Below, piece after piece: positions 9,198-17,766 of a DNA stretch of 37,579 bases. The translations under genes were made by a program, and so were the position numbers. Below the pieces are notes generated by a model. That model was not told where the DNA came from. It ran no database searches and worked only from the letters and a program-made list of their open reading frames with translations. The stretch is from Pseudomonadota bacterium (GTDB lineage Bacteria; Pseudomonadota; Gammaproteobacteria; Burkholderiales; Burkholderiaceae_C): contig CAUJJO010000056.1 in NCBI GenBank assembly GCA_963205125.1, forward strand, positions 1 through 37,579, in the 5' to 3' direction. Numbering within the stretch: the first letter of the stretch is position 1; each line of letters starts with the position of its first letter.

Positions 9198-10010
9198 TCA
9201 GCCGGCCAGGCCGAGCACGTCGTCCATGCCGTAGAGCCCGGGCGCGCGACCCTGCAGGAAGCGCACCGCGCGCAGGCTGCCGGCGGCGTAGTTGGCGCGG
9301 CTGTTGCTGCGGTGGGTGATCTCCAGGCGCTCGCCGGTGCCGGCGAAGTGCACGGTGTGGTCGCCCACGATGTCGCCGCCGCGGATCGTCGCAAAGCCGA
9401 TGCTGCCCTCGGCGCGCTCGCCGGTGTGGCCTTGGCGCGCGTAGACCGCGCAGTCCTCGAGGCGGCGGCCGCGCGCCTGCGCCAGCACCTGCCCCATCGC
9501 CAGCGCGGTGCCGCTCGGGGCATCGACCTTGTGGCGGTGGTGGGCCTCGATGACCTCGATGTCGTAGCCGGCGCCGAGCGCGCGCGCGGCCTGCGCCAGC
9601 AGCCGCAGCATGACGTTCACGCCCACGCTCATGTTGGGTGCGCGGACGATGGGCAGCACGGCGGCCGCCTCGGCGAGCGCCGCTTCCTGCGCCGGGTCGA
9701 GCCCGGTGGTGCCGATGACCATCGCCACGCCCTGCGCGCGGCAGGCCGCGAGGTGCGCCATCGTGCCCGCGGGGCGGGTGAAGTCGATCAGCACGTCGGC
9801 ACCGGCGAGACCACGCGCCAGATCGGCGGTCAGCGCCACGCCGGTGACCCGCCCGAGCGCCGCGCCCGCGTCCTCGCCCAGGGCTGCGCTGCCGGGCACG
9901 TCGAGCGCGCCGGTGAGGGTGCAGTCGTCGCTGGCCAGCACCGCCTCGATCAGCATGCGGCCCATGCGGCCGGTGGCCCCGGCGATGGCGACGCGGATGG
10001 CGGCGGCCAC
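9198..10010 (-). CDS. dapB: 4-hydroxy-tetrahydrodipicolinate reductase
   Basis: DapB catalyses the NAD(P)H-dependent reduction of 4-hydroxy-tetrahydrodipicolinate, giving meso-diaminopimelate for peptidoglycan and lysine. At 270 residues it has the normal length. The Rossmann motif [18 protein letters not shown] lies at about residues 6-23, the [10 protein letters not shown] segment near 100, and the substrate-binding and catalytic signature [16 protein letters not shown] near 155-170 (catalytic His, then Lys). It lies 10 bases after bamE and just before exbB on the same strand, the standard Burkholderiales order. Confidence 0.97.
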   Translation of the reverse strand: MAAAIRVAIAGATGRMGRMLIEAVLASDDCTLTGALDVPGSAALGEDAGAALGRVTGVALTADLARGLAGADVLIDFTRPAGTMAHLAACRAQGVAMVIGTTGLDPAQEAALAEAAAVLPIVRAPNMSVGVNVMLRLLAQAARALGAGYDIEVIEAHHRHKVDAPSGTALAMGQVLAQARGRRLEDCAVYARQGHTGERAEGSIGFATIRGGDIVGDHTVHFAGTGERLEITHRSNSRANYAAGSLRAVRFLQGRAPGLYGMDDVLGLAG

Positions 10011-10020
10011 GGCCTTGCCT

Positions 10021-10608
10021 TCAGTTCCCGACCGGCGGGTAGCTGCGCGTCGGCGACGCAGGCTCGCTCGAAGCGGCCGGCTCGCGGCGGGCGGGGGCCG
10101 GCAGCGCCGCGATCTGCGCGGCGCTGAGTTCGAGCACCGGCACCTGCGGCGTCTTGCGCGTGACCGCGATGCCCTGCACGAACTCGCGCTCCGAGGGCAG
10201 GTCCGGCGGTGCCTCGATCGAGGCCAGCGCGTCGCCCTGGAAGCGCACGATCACGCTGCGGCGCTGCGGCGGCGTGCCGTCGCGGCGCAGCGTGAAGATG
10301 TAGTCCCAGCGGTCGCCGTGGAAGGGATCGGCCAGCAGCGGCGTGCCCAGCACGTCGCGCACCTGGGCGCGGGTGAGGCCCGGGCGCACGTGGGCGAGCT
10401 GCTCGCTCGTCACGACGTTGCCCTGCACGATCTCGATGCGGTAGGGCGTGATGCGGGAGAAGAAGCCGTCCTCGGTCTGCCGCGACGCGGCGCAGCCCGC
10501 CAGCAGCAGCGCCAGGCCGCAGGCGCCCAGCACGAGCGCGGGCCGCGGGGACGCTGGCGGCAGCGGGCGCAGGAGGCGCGACGGATGCATGGGGCGCATG
10601 GGGCGCAT
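10021..10608 (-). CDS. bamE: Outer-membrane protein assembly factor BamE (SmpA/OmlA)
   Basis: BamE is a small outer-membrane lipoprotein of the BAM complex. The signal peptide ends in the lipobox LLLAGC, followed by [11 protein letters not shown]. The BamE core is clear: [20 protein letters not shown], then [23 protein letters not shown] and RWDYIF. The C-terminal extension is rich in Pro, Ala and Ser (about the last 40 residues). Three in-frame ATGs at 10608, 10599 and 10590 lie in a 9-base tandem repeat, so the true start is uncertain; the first of the cluster is used here, giving 195 residues. An open frame back to 10707 would run through the promoter region. It is divergent from fur and is the first gene of the long minus-strand operon. 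Confidence 0.9.
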   Translation of the reverse strand: MRPMRPMHPSRLLRPLPPASPRPALVLGACGLALLLAGCAASRQTEDGFFSRITPYRIEIVQGNVVTSEQLAHVRPGLTRAQVRDVLGTPLLADPFHGDRWDYIFTLRRDGTPPQRRSVIVRFQGDALASIEAPPDLPSEREFVQGIAVTRKTPQVPVLELSAAQIAALPAPARREPAASSEPASPTRSYPPVGN

Positions 10609-10609
10609 G
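10583..10609. repeat. 9-base tandem repeat carrying three bamE start codons
   Basis: Two copies of GGGCGCATG and a diverged third (GGATGCATG) lie in tandem. On the bamE strand each copy supplies an in-frame ATG, giving a Met-Arg-Pro, Met-Arg-Pro, Met-His-Pro N-terminus. No strong Shine-Dalgarno sequence distinguishes one ATG from the others. Confidence 0.8.
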
Positions 10610-10754
10610 GGACAGGCGGTCGGAAGGGTGCGCGTCGTGCGCAGGGACTTGCAGCCGGCCGCGCCGCCGCGAGGCGGGGCGCTGGCTATCATCGAAGACC
10701 GAAGCATTCTAGCCGCGCGCCAGGCCGCGCGAGCCCGCCCCTGGAGCGACCCCG
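10609..10754. promoter_or_regulatory. Divergent bamE/fur promoter region
   Basis: The 146 bases between the two divergent starts must hold both promoters. An AT-richer patch at 10686-10711 stands out. On the plus strand TATCAT (10687-10692) could be a fur -10 element; on the minus strand TAGAAT (complement of 10706-10711) could be a bamE -10 element. Neither has a convincing -35 hexamer at the right spacing. I see no clear classic Fur box. Confidence 0.4.
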
Positions 10755-11189
10755 ATGACCAACGCCGAGGAACTCAAGAGCAGCGGCCTGAAGGCCACGC
10801 TGCCGCGCATCAAGATCCTCGAGGTCTTCCAGCAGGCCGGGCGTGCGCAGCGGCACATGACGGCCGAGGACGTCTACAAGGCGCTGCTGGCCGAAGGGTC
10901 GGACATCGGCCTGGCCACCGTCTACCGCGTGTTGATGCAGTTCGAGCAGGCCGGGCTGCTGACGCGCAGCAACTTCGAGTCGGGCAAGGCGGTGTTCGAG
11001 CTCAACGAGGGCCAGCACCACGACCACCTGGTCTGCCTGACCTGCGGCCGCGTCGAGGAGTTCTTCGATCCGCAGATCGAGAAGCGCCAGCAGGCCATCG
11101 CCGCCGAGCGCGGCTTTGCGCTGCAGGAGCACTCGCTGGCGCTCTACGCGCGCTGCATCAAGCCCGACTGCCCGCACCGCAAGGCCTAG
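10755..11189 (+). CDS. fur: Ferric uptake regulator Fur
   Basis: Fur is the Fe(II)-dependent repressor of iron-uptake genes. The 144-residue protein has the full family layout. The N-terminal winged helix contains [15 protein letters not shown], then [35 protein letters not shown] (residues about 35-70, recognition helix in GLATVYR). The C-terminal dimerisation and metal domain has [16 protein letters not shown] near residues 87-102, including the HHDH ligands and the CxxC pair, and a final CIKPDC. Position between divergent bamE and convergent hprK is usual. It may control exbB/exbD energisation of iron uptake, but no operator is visible to prove it. Confidence 0.97.
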   Translation: MTNAEELKSSGLKATLPRIKILEVFQQAGRAQRHMTAEDVYKALLAEGSDIGLATVYRVLMQFEQAGLLTRSNFESGKAVFELNEGQHHDHLVCLTCGRVEEFFDPQIEKRQQAIAAERGFALQEHSLALYARCIKPDCPHRKA

Positions 11190-11215
11190 CGGCGGCGCGA
11201 CGCGCGTCCCTGCCC

Positions 11216-12172
11216 TCAATCGGGCTCGCCGCGCGCCATCGCGCGCTGGTGGCGCTCGATGAATTCCTGGTAGGTGTCGATGCCGCGCAGCTGCAGCACG
11301 GTGTTGCGCACCGCGGCCTCGACCAGCACCGCCAGGTTGCGGCCGGCGTCGACGGCGATCACCACCTTGCGCACCGGCAGGCCGAGCACGTCCTCGTACA
11401 GCGGCTCGTAGGGCAGGCGCTCGAAGTCGCGCTCCATCGTCTCCTTGCGCACCAGGTGGACGATGAGCTTCAAGCGCATCTTGCGGCGCACCGCGGTCTC
11501 GCCGAAGATGGCCTTGATGTCCAGCAGGCCGATGCCGCGCACCTCGAGCAGGTTCTGCAGCAGCTCGGGGCAGCGGCCCTCGAGCGAGGTCTGGCTGATG
11601 CGGTAGAGGTCGACCGCGTCGTCGGCGACCAGGCCGTGGCCGCGGCTGATCAGCTCCAGCCCCAGCTCGCTCTTGCCCAGGCCCGATTCGCCGGTGAGCA
11701 GCACGCCCAGGCCGAGGATGTCCATGAACACGCCGTGGCGCGTGGTGCGCTCGGCAAAGAGCTGCGCGAGGTAGGCGCGCACGACGTCGATGACGTGGCC
11801 GGCCGACTCGCGGGTGACGAAGAGCGGGATCTCGGCGCGGTCGCAGATCGCCGCCAGGCGCTCGGGCGGCTGCTGCTCGTCGGCGACGATGAGCACCGGC
11901 GGCTCCAGCGCGACGATGCGCGTGATGCGCCGCTCCTGCACCTCGGCGTCGGCGGCGGCCAGGTAGGCGACCTCGCGCAGGCCGACGATCTGCACCCGGT
12001 AGGGGTGGATGTAGTTGAGGTAGCCGACGAGGTCGGCCGCCGAGCGCGCGGCGCGCACCACGGCATCGTCGAAGCGGCGTTCGGGATGCGCGTGGCCGGC
12101 CACCCACTCCCAGTGCAGGGTCTTGCGCTGCGCCTCGAAAAAGGCCTCGGCGCTGATCGAGCTGGGTTTCAT
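11216..12172 (-). CDS. hprK: HPr kinase/phosphorylase
   Basis: HprK phosphorylates and dephosphorylates HPr of the PTS on a serine. The 318-residue protein has the N-terminal domain and a C-terminal kinase domain with the Walker A loop [18 protein letters not shown] (about residues 153-170), followed by the HGLVADDAV segment and the HprK/P signature [17 protein letters not shown] near residue 205. It lies 16 bases after ptsN on the same strand and converges on fur with a 26-base gap. No ptsH or ptsI is in the window; in betaproteobacteria this kinase belongs to a regulatory, not sugar-importing, PTS branch. Confidence 0.97.
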   Translation of the reverse strand: MKPSSISAEAFFEAQRKTLHWEWVAGHAHPERRFDDAVVRAARSAADLVGYLNYIHPYRVQIVGLREVAYLAAADAEVQERRITRIVALEPPVLIVADEQQPPERLAAICDRAEIPLFVTRESAGHVIDVVRAYLAQLFAERTTRHGVFMDILGLGVLLTGESGLGKSELGLELISRGHGLVADDAVDLYRISQTSLEGRCPELLQNLLEVRGIGLLDIKAIFGETAVRRKMRLKLIVHLVRKETMERDFERLPYEPLYEDVLGLPVRKVVIAVDAGRNLAVLVEAAVRNTVLQLRGIDTYQEFIERHQRAMARGEPD

Positions 12173-12188
12173 GCCGGCGCCGGAAGGC

Positions 12189-12659
12189 TCACGCGACCGA
12201 CTTCAGCGGCTCCCAGTCGGAGATCAGCTTGTGCACGGTGGCGGCGTCGGGCTCGGTCTTCAGCCGCTCGCGCAGGGCGCGGTCGGAGAGCATCTCGGCG
12301 ATCTCGGAGAGGATCTCGAGGTGGCGCTGCGTCGCCGCCTCGGGCACCAGCAGGAAGATCAGCAGCAGCACCGGCTCGTCGTCGGGCGCGTCGAAGGCCA
12401 CCGGCTGCTGCAGCCGCAGCACCGCGGCCAGCGGGTTCTTCAGCCCCTTGATGCGCCCGTGCGGGATCGCCACGCCGTGGCCCAGGCCCGTGGAGCCCAG
12501 GCGCTCGCGCGCGAACAGGTTGTCGGTGACGGTGCCGCGGGCGATCGCGTGCTGGTTCTCGAACAGCAGGCCCGCCTGCTCGAACACGCGCTTCTTGCTG
12601 GTCGCGTCGACGTCGACCAGCACGTTCGCGCCCGGCAGGATGGCGGCGAGGCGGTTCAT
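12189..12659 (-). CDS. ptsN: PTS IIA-Ntr regulatory protein
   Basis: The EIIA-Ntr protein takes phosphate from the nitrogen-PTS chain and regulates other processes (in other proteobacteria potassium transport and stress responses). At 156 residues it is a normal single IIA domain. The phospho-accepting His is in [17 protein letters not shown] (about residues 60-76), followed by the [22 protein letters not shown] segment split over two strands of the fold. It starts with ATG at 12659. A perfect -10 hexamer (TATAAT) lies about 60 bases upstream, after the hpf terminator, so ptsN-hprK probably has its own promoter. Confidence 0.96.
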   Translation of the reverse strand: MNRLAAILPGANVLVDVDATSKKRVFEQAGLLFENQHAIARGTVTDNLFARERLGSTGLGHGVAIPHGRIKGLKNPLAAVLRLQQPVAFDAPDDEPVLLLIFLLVPEAATQRHLEILSEIAEMLSDRALRERLKTEPDAATVHKLISDWEPLKSVA

Positions 12660-12721
12660 CTCGAAGGGTCCCCCAATTGGCGGCCCGGCTGCCCGGCTGC
12701 CCCCGTGTTGCAGAGCGCGGG

Positions 12722-12727
12722 ATTATA
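12722..12727 (-). promoter_or_regulatory. Candidate -10 element for ptsN-hprK
   Basis: The minus strand reads TATAAT here, a perfect consensus -10 hexamer in an otherwise GC-rich intergenic stretch. It is between the hpf terminator and ptsN. No good -35 hexamer is found 16-18 bases upstream, so the promoter call is tentative. Confidence 0.5.
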
Positions 12728-12766
12728 GGAAGACCCCCCAGCGCGCGCAGGCGATGGGCGCCCCCC

Positions 12767-12791
12767 GAAAGCGGGGAAAGCGGGGAAGCGG
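12767..12791. repeat. Short 9-base tandem repeat in the hpf-ptsN gap
   Basis: GAAAGCGGG is repeated nearly three times in tandem between the hpf terminator and the ptsN promoter candidate. It has no evident function and belongs to the set of short tandem repeats scattered through this window. Confidence 0.7.
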
Positions 12792-12815
12792 TCGCATTCG
12801 TCGCCCGCGGCCACG

Positions 12816-12837
12816 AAAAACGGCCCCGCAGGGCCGT
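12816..12837 (-). terminator. Intrinsic terminator after hpf
   Basis: On the minus strand a perfect 7-base stem (ACGGCCC/GGGCCGT) with a 4-base loop is followed directly by a run of five T. It is about 30 bases past the hpf stop and in the right orientation, so it is a convincing rho-independent terminator separating hpf from ptsN. Confidence 0.85.
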
Positions 12838-12865
12838 CGTCGCAGCGGATGGGCGCGCGGGCCGC

Positions 12866-13204
12866 TCAGCCGGTGCTCGCGTCCAGGCGCTTGAAGCCGT
12901 GGTGGTGGTCCTGCAGCCTGTCCTTGTGCCGCACGACCTGGCGGTCCAGCTTGTCCATCAGCTGGTCGATCGCGGCGTACAAGTCCTCGCTCGCGTGCTC
13001 GACGAAGATGTCGCGCCCCTTGACCCGCAGGGTGACTTCGGCGCGCTGTCGTCGCTCCTTTTCCTTCTTCTTCTCGACCGTCAGCAGGACGTTGATGTCG
13101 ACGACCTGGTCGAAGTGACGCGTCACCCGGTCCAGCTTGTTCAGCACGTATTCGCGCAGCGCGGGCGTGACTTCGAGATGGTGTCCGCTGATCGTCAGAT
13201 TCAT
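12866..13204 (-). CDS. hpf: Ribosome hibernation promoting factor, short form
   Basis: The 112-residue protein is the short HPF type, which binds the 30S decoding region and helps form inactive ribosome dimers in stationary phase. Its signature is [20 protein letters not shown] at the start, [22 protein letters not shown] in the first strand-helix unit, and [21 protein letters not shown] in the second helix, followed by a basic His-rich tail. It has the same strand and order (hpf, ptsN, hprK) as in other Burkholderiales. The usual upstream partner rpoN is not present; instead about 450 bases without a recognised gene precede it. Confidence 0.95.
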   Translation of the reverse strand: MNLTISGHHLEVTPALREYVLNKLDRVTRHFDQVVDINVLLTVEKKKEKERRQRAEVTLRVKGRDIFVEHASEDLYAAIDQLMDKLDRQVVRHKDRLQDHHHGFKRLDASTG

Positions 13205-13658
13205 TCAAGCCTCCTTCGGGGGGGATGGGCATGGGCTCCAGGGGAAACGGGCGCGCCGGGGGCACCGCCTGCAGCGGTCGGCTGGGACAGAGGATCCGGG
13301 ACCATGGGGTGCCATCCGTGCGCATCGGCCGGGGGCCGACGAGCCCAGTGTGCCGCGCCCCGCAGCGACTGGCAAGCCGGGGGTCGACCGGCGCCGTACC
13401 GGGCGCCCCGGGCCGCCACCCGGGCCGCCACCCGGGCCGGCGTGCATTGCGCACGAACGGCCCGTCCTGCCCTTGGCGCAGCCGTCGCGCGGCGCGGAAT
13501 TCAATCGAAAGACGTCGGCCGATAGTCATCAAATGGTCATCAAATCACGCCCATCACGAGCAAGGCCTGCGTCGCCGCGGCGCGAACCCGCGCTTGCGCC
13601 GATGATCGAAGCCGCCCATGGCCCCGCCCCGCCCCTGTTCCCGCGCCCGCGGCCTCGC
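13205..13658. other. Gene-free intergenic stretch between hpf and a divergent hypothetical gene
   Basis: These 454 bases must contain the hpf promoter and that of the gene at 13659. I see no credible gene; all frames crossing it are GC-driven. A 12-base tandem repeat lies at 13409-13440 (CGGGCCGCCACC, about 2.6 copies). An AT-richer patch at 13498-13560 holds two direct copies of GTCATCAAAT (13525-13534 and 13536-13545) spaced 11 bases apart, about one helical turn, which could be a regulator binding site. A small RNA cannot be excluded. Confidence 0.5.
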
Positions 13659-14996
13659 ATGACCCGACCGCCTTCGGCGCCACCGCGGCGGGTCGCCCGG
13701 CTTCTGGCCCGCGCCCTTGTCCTTGGCCTTGCCCTCGCGCTGGCTGCGCTGCTGCTTGGCGCCGCGGCGCTGCTCCTGCTGCTGCCCTCGCAGCAGCCGC
13801 TGGTGGCCGGGCACGAGGAGCTCGCGCCGCGCGACGTCGAGCGCGCGCTCGCGCTGGCGCGCCGGCACGACCCGCGGCGTGCCATCCCCGGGGTGGTGCG
13901 CGGGCTCTCGCTGACGCAGCACGAGGCCGAACTGCTGCTCAACCTGGCGATGGCGCGGCTGCGCCCGGGCCGCTGGACGCTTGCCGTCGGGGCCGAGCAG
14001 CTGCGGCTGCGCGGCAGCCTGCGCCTGCCGGCCAACCCGCTGGGCGAATGGCTGAACGTCGAAGTCGAGCTGCGCCAGGCCGGGCCCTTGCCGGCCCTCG
14101 ATGCGCTGCGGCTGGGCCGCCTTGCCCTGCCGTCGCCGCTGCTGCAGCGGCTGGTCGAGCTGGCGCTGCGAACCGAGGGCCTGGACGGCTGGCGCGCGCT
14201 GGGCGCGGCGACGATCCAGCAGCTTCGCCTGCGCCCGCAGGGCCTGGACATCGTCTACGCCTGGCGTGCGGACGCCCCGGCGCAGCTCATCGCCGCGCTG
14301 CTGCCCGCGCGCGAGCGGGCGCGGATGCAGGTCTACGCGCAGCGGCTGACCGCGCTGGCGGCGCAGCAGGCATCGGCCGGGGCGCCGGGGATGCTGCGGG
14401 GGCCGCGCGTGCTGCCGCTGTCGACCGTGCTGCCGCCGCTGTTCGAGCTCGCCCGCGCACGCAGCGCCGCCGGCGAGGACCCGGCATTGGAGAACCGCGC
14501 CGTGCTGCTCGTGCTGGGCATGGCCGCCAACGGGCTTGCGCTGTCGCCGCTGCTGCCGGCAGCGGACGCTGCTGCGGCGCAGCCGCCGGTCCGCCTCACG
14601 CTGGCCGGTCGCGGCGACTTTCCGCAGCACTACCTGTCCTCGGCGGCGCTGGCGGCCGAGGTCGGGACGCCGCTTGCCGACCTCGTCGGGCTGTACAAGG
14701 AACTCGCCGACGCGCGCACGGGCAGCGGCTTCAGCTTCAACGACATCGCCGCCAACCGCGCCGGCACGCGGCTGGGCCGCATGGCGGTGTCCGCCCCCGG
14801 GCTGCTGCAGGAGCGCGCCGCCGCCAGCCGCAGCGACCTCGACCTGCTGCCCGACGTCTCCGACCTGCCCGAGTTCATGAGTGCCGCCGACTTCCAGCGC
14901 CGCTACGGCACACCCGGCTCGGCCGACTACGAGCGCATGATGCGCGAGATCGAGGCCCGGCTGGGCCACACGCCGCTGCTGCAGCCGGCGCCATGA
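13659..14996 (+). CDS. Hypothetical membrane-anchored protein
   Basis: I do not recognise this 445-residue protein. From the ATG at 13659 it begins with a basic stretch, then one strong hydrophobic segment (about residues 17-42, nearly all Leu and Ala), and continues as a largely soluble domain, probably periplasmic. Two regions look conserved-type: a predicted beta-rich part around ANPLGEWLNVEVELRQ (about residues 125-140) and a C-terminal segment FSFNDIAANRAGTRLG (about 358-373) followed by an acidic tail. An alternative ATG at 13602 would add 19 proline-rich residues. It is convergent with the TRAP transporter and has no operon partner. Codon use matches its neighbours, so it is not obviously foreign. 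Confidence 0.75.
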   Translation: MTRPPSAPPRRVARLLARALVLGLALALAALLLGAAALLLLLPSQQPLVAGHEELAPRDVERALALARRHDPRRAIPGVVRGLSLTQHEAELLLNLAMARLRPGRWTLAVGAEQLRLRGSLRLPANPLGEWLNVEVELRQAGPLPALDALRLGRLALPSPLLQRLVELALRTEGLDGWRALGAATIQQLRLRPQGLDIVYAWRADAPAQLIAALLPARERARMQVYAQRLTALAAQQASAGAPGMLRGPRVLPLSTVLPPLFELARARSAAGEDPALENRAVLLVLGMAANGLALSPLLPAADAAAAQPPVRLTLAGRGDFPQHYLSSAALAAEVGTPLADLVGLYKELADARTGSGFSFNDIAANRAGTRLGRMAVSAPGLLQERAAASRSDLDLLPDVSDLPEFMSAADFQRRYGTPGSADYERMMREIEARLGHTPLLQPAP

Positions 14997-15018
14997 GGCG
15001 CTCTCCGGCGACTTCGGC

Positions 15019-17268
15019 TCAGGTGGACTGTGCCGGCATCGCGGCCTGCGTCGTCGGCGCCCTGGCGTGCCAGAACAGGATGGCCAGCACCGCGGGGACG
15101 CAGATCGCGCTCACCACCGGATTGGCGAAGACCAGGGCCAGGGACAAGACATTCAGCAGCACGAAGACGAGGCGGCCGATCGGCCTGGCGACGAAGCCGG
15201 TGTAGGCCGCGCCCAGGCCCAGGATGCCGACGACGATCGACACCAGTGCGACGCCGAAGGAGGCCCAGGTGAAACCCACGAGCAGCAGGGAGGGCGAGTA
15301 GACGAAGGCAAAGGGCACCAGCGCCTTGCCCATCGAGAGACGGAAGGCCGTCATCCCGGTGCGCATCGGCTCGCTGCCGGCGATGCCCGCGGCGGCGAAG
15401 GCTGCCAGCGCCACCGGCGGCGTGACGTCGGCGAGCACGCCGTAGTAGAAGACGAAGAAGTGCGTCGCCAGCTGCGGCACGCCGAGCTGCTCCATCGCCG
15501 GGGCGACGATCGCTGCGAGGATGATGTAGGTCGGCGTCGTCGGCACGCCGGCCCCCATCACGATGCAGGCGCCTGCGGTGAAGAGCAGGCCGAAGAGGAT
15601 GGTGAGCTGGCGCAGGTCGAAGAGCCCGAGCGCATCCATCGCCTTGACCGCATGCGCGGCCACGCCCGAGAGCTCGATCACCCAGGCCGAGAACTTGAAG
15701 CCCATGCCGGTGAGCGTGGTGATGCCGAGCACGAAGCCGACGCAGGCGCAGGCCGCGCCGATGCCCAGCGCCGCCTTGGCGCCCATCTCGAAGCCTTCGA
15801 TGAGCCCGCGCGGGCCGATCGCCAGCCCGCTCATGTTGTGTCCCATCGGGCCGAGCAGCTTGGGGATCCACGAGCAGGCCACCGAGAGCGTGATGCCCCA
15901 GAACGCGGCGAGGAAGGGCGTGTACTGCATCAGCAGCAGCGTCACCATCACGACGAGCGGGATGAAGAGGTGCCAGCTCGTCTTCAGCACGAGCGTGAGC
16001 GAGGGGATCTCCGAGGGGTCCATGCCCGCCAGCCGCAGCCGCTTGGCCTCCAGGTGGACCATGAAGAGGATGGCCATGTAGTGCAGCAGCGCCGGCACGA
16101 TGGCCACCAGGATCAGGCTGTTGTAGGGGATGCCCAGCGTCTCGGCCATGATGAAGGCCGCGGCACCCATGATCGGCGGCGTGATCTGGCCGCCGCAGCT
16201 CGCGCTGGCTTCCACCGCGCCGGCAAAGCGCGGCTTGAAGCCGACCTTCTTCATCAGCGGGATCGTCATCACGCCGGTGGTCACGGTGTTGGCGATCGCG
16301 CTGCCGCTGATCATCCCGAACAGGCCCGAGGAGACGACGCTGACCTTGGCCGGCCCGCCCGCGAAGCGCCCGGCGGCGATCGTCGCCAGGTTGACGAAGA
16401 GCTGCCCCAGGCCCGTGAGCTGGGCCATGATGCCGAAGAGCACGAAGTGGAAGACGAAGGTCGCAACGACGCCGACGGGGATGCCGTAGATGCCCTCCGT
16501 GCCCTTGTAGAGGTGCGCGATCACGCGCGGCACGCTGTAGCCGCGGTGCGCCAGGCCGCCGGGCAGGTAGGGCCCGAAGATGCCGTAGAGCACGGTGGCG
16601 ATCGCCAGCAGCGGCAGGAAGATGCCCATCGTGCGCCGCGTGGCCTCGACGACCATGATCACCGCGACGACGCCCATCATCAGGTCGGCCGGCGTGTGCT
16701 GGCCCGGGCGCTGGATGAAGATCTCGTCGAAGAAGAGCAGCAGGTAGAGCGAGAAGCTCGCCGCGGCGATCGCGAAGATCCAGTCGCGCCAGGAGATGCG
16801 CGTGCTGCTGCCGTCGTAGCTGCGCAGCGGCAGCGACAGGCCCGAGAGCGCGACCAGCACCGCGATGAAGCTCGCGCGCGCGCCGCCCGAGACCGCGTCG
16901 CCGAGGTCCTGCAGCAGGCCCCAGCCCAGCAGCACGTAGAAGGCGACGAGGCCCAGCGAGACGACCCACTCCCAGGGGCCCGGCAGCCGGTGCTGGCGCG
17001 GGAAGACCAGGAAGCACAGCGCCAGCACCACCGTCAGGTGGATGGCGCGGTGCGCGATCTCGTTGTGCAGGCCGAAGCCGGCGGTGTAGTAGTGGAACGC
17101 CGAGAGCCCGACCGCGAGCACCGTGACGATCAGCGCCGAGAGCCCGGCGAGCCGGCGGAAGTTCGACTCGGGGTCGAACTGCTCGATCAGGCGGTCGATC
17201 TCGTCCTGCGTGAAGGGGACCTTCACGTTGGCCGGGTGCTTGGGGGAAGCGTCGGGGGCAGAGCTCAC
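15019..17268 (-). CDS. TRAP transporter fused permease (TAXI type)
   Basis: This 749-residue inner-membrane protein fuses the small (about 4 helix) and large (about 12 helix) TRAP permease subunits, the form that works with TAXI binding proteins. Recognisable parts are the N-terminal cytoplasmic tail with FTQDEIDRLIEQFDPESN, an early helix bundle, and the large-subunit core with FGMISGSAIANTVTTGVMTIPLMKK split around the conserved Gly-Ser, EASASCGGQITPPIMGAAAF, and GVPTTPTYIILAAIVAPA. TRAP systems use ion gradients, not ATP, to import organic acids or similar solutes captured by the periplasmic protein. It follows the DUF1850 gene by 18 bases. The substrate cannot be read from sequence. Confidence 0.95.
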   Translation of the reverse strand: MSSAPDASPKHPANVKVPFTQDEIDRLIEQFDPESNFRRLAGLSALIVTVLAVGLSAFHYYTAGFGLHNEIAHRAIHLTVVLALCFLVFPRQHRLPGPWEWVVSLGLVAFYVLLGWGLLQDLGDAVSGGARASFIAVLVALSGLSLPLRSYDGSSTRISWRDWIFAIAAASFSLYLLLFFDEIFIQRPGQHTPADLMMGVVAVIMVVEATRRTMGIFLPLLAIATVLYGIFGPYLPGGLAHRGYSVPRVIAHLYKGTEGIYGIPVGVVATFVFHFVLFGIMAQLTGLGQLFVNLATIAAGRFAGGPAKVSVVSSGLFGMISGSAIANTVTTGVMTIPLMKKVGFKPRFAGAVEASASCGGQITPPIMGAAAFIMAETLGIPYNSLILVAIVPALLHYMAILFMVHLEAKRLRLAGMDPSEIPSLTLVLKTSWHLFIPLVVMVTLLLMQYTPFLAAFWGITLSVACSWIPKLLGPMGHNMSGLAIGPRGLIEGFEMGAKAALGIGAACACVGFVLGITTLTGMGFKFSAWVIELSGVAAHAVKAMDALGLFDLRQLTILFGLLFTAGACIVMGAGVPTTPTYIILAAIVAPAMEQLGVPQLATHFFVFYYGVLADVTPPVALAAFAAAGIAGSEPMRTGMTAFRLSMGKALVPFAFVYSPSLLLVGFTWASFGVALVSIVVGILGLGAAYTGFVARPIGRLVFVLLNVLSLALVFANPVVSAICVPAVLAILFWHARAPTTQAAMPAQST

Positions 17269-17286
17269 GCGGATCCTCTCTCGGGT

Positions 17287-17766
17287 TCAGTCGGGCGCGC
17301 AGTGCTCGACGCGCATCGCCACCGCCGGGGCGCCCAGCGTCGCCAGCGGCAGCACGCGCCCGTCGGCCAGCAGCACGCGCATGCGCTGCGCCGCGAGCGC
17401 CCGCACGACCAGCGGCTCGACGACACGGTCGGTCAGCAGCCGCCAGCCGGCGCCCGCGCGCTCGAGCCGCTCGCCCTCGGCGGCGGCGTAGGGCAGGCCG
17501 TAGCCTTCGCCCTCGAAGCGCTCCTGCACCAGGTGCGCGCGCCAGCCCGAGGCATCCGGCCGGAAGCGGTAGTGGTCCTCGACCGGCGTGCCGAGCACCG
17601 AGTGCGTGAAGGCCACGCGCAAGGCAGGCGCGGCCGCGTCCAGCGGCGCGCGCGCCAGATCGCGGCCCTCGGGATGCGCCGACAGCACCAGCTCGCAGGC
17701 CGCTGCCGGCAGCGTCATCAGCAGCGCGGCCGCCGCAGTGGCTGCGCCGCGCTGCCGGGCCCTCAC
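17287..17766 (-). CDS. DUF1850 domain protein of TRAP-TAXI locus
   Basis: The 159-residue protein has a signal peptide (MRARQRGAATAAAALLMTLP, cleaved near AAACELVL) and a domain with AFTHSVLGTPVEDHYRFRPD, the hallmark of DUF1850. This family is repeatedly found beside TAXI-type TRAP transporters, but its function is unknown; it is probably periplasmic. The start is a GTG overlapping the stop of the upstream binding-protein gene by 4 bases (GTGA), so it is translated by coupling. The alternative, a longer frame reaching back to 18816, is a shadow of that gene. Confidence 0.88.
   Translation of the reverse strand: MRARQRGAATAAAALLMTLPAAACELVLSAHPEGRDLARAPLDAAAPALRVAFTHSVLGTPVEDHYRFRPDASGWRAHLVQERFEGEGYGLPYAAAEGERLERAGAGWRLLTDRVVEPLVVRALAAQRMRVLLADGRVLPLATLGAPAVAMRVEHCAPD

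Noticed and set aside
13205-13532. Small minus-strand frames in the hpf upstream gap
   Set aside because: Rich in Arg, Pro and Gly, overlapping a tandem repeat, with no ribosome binding site and no motif.
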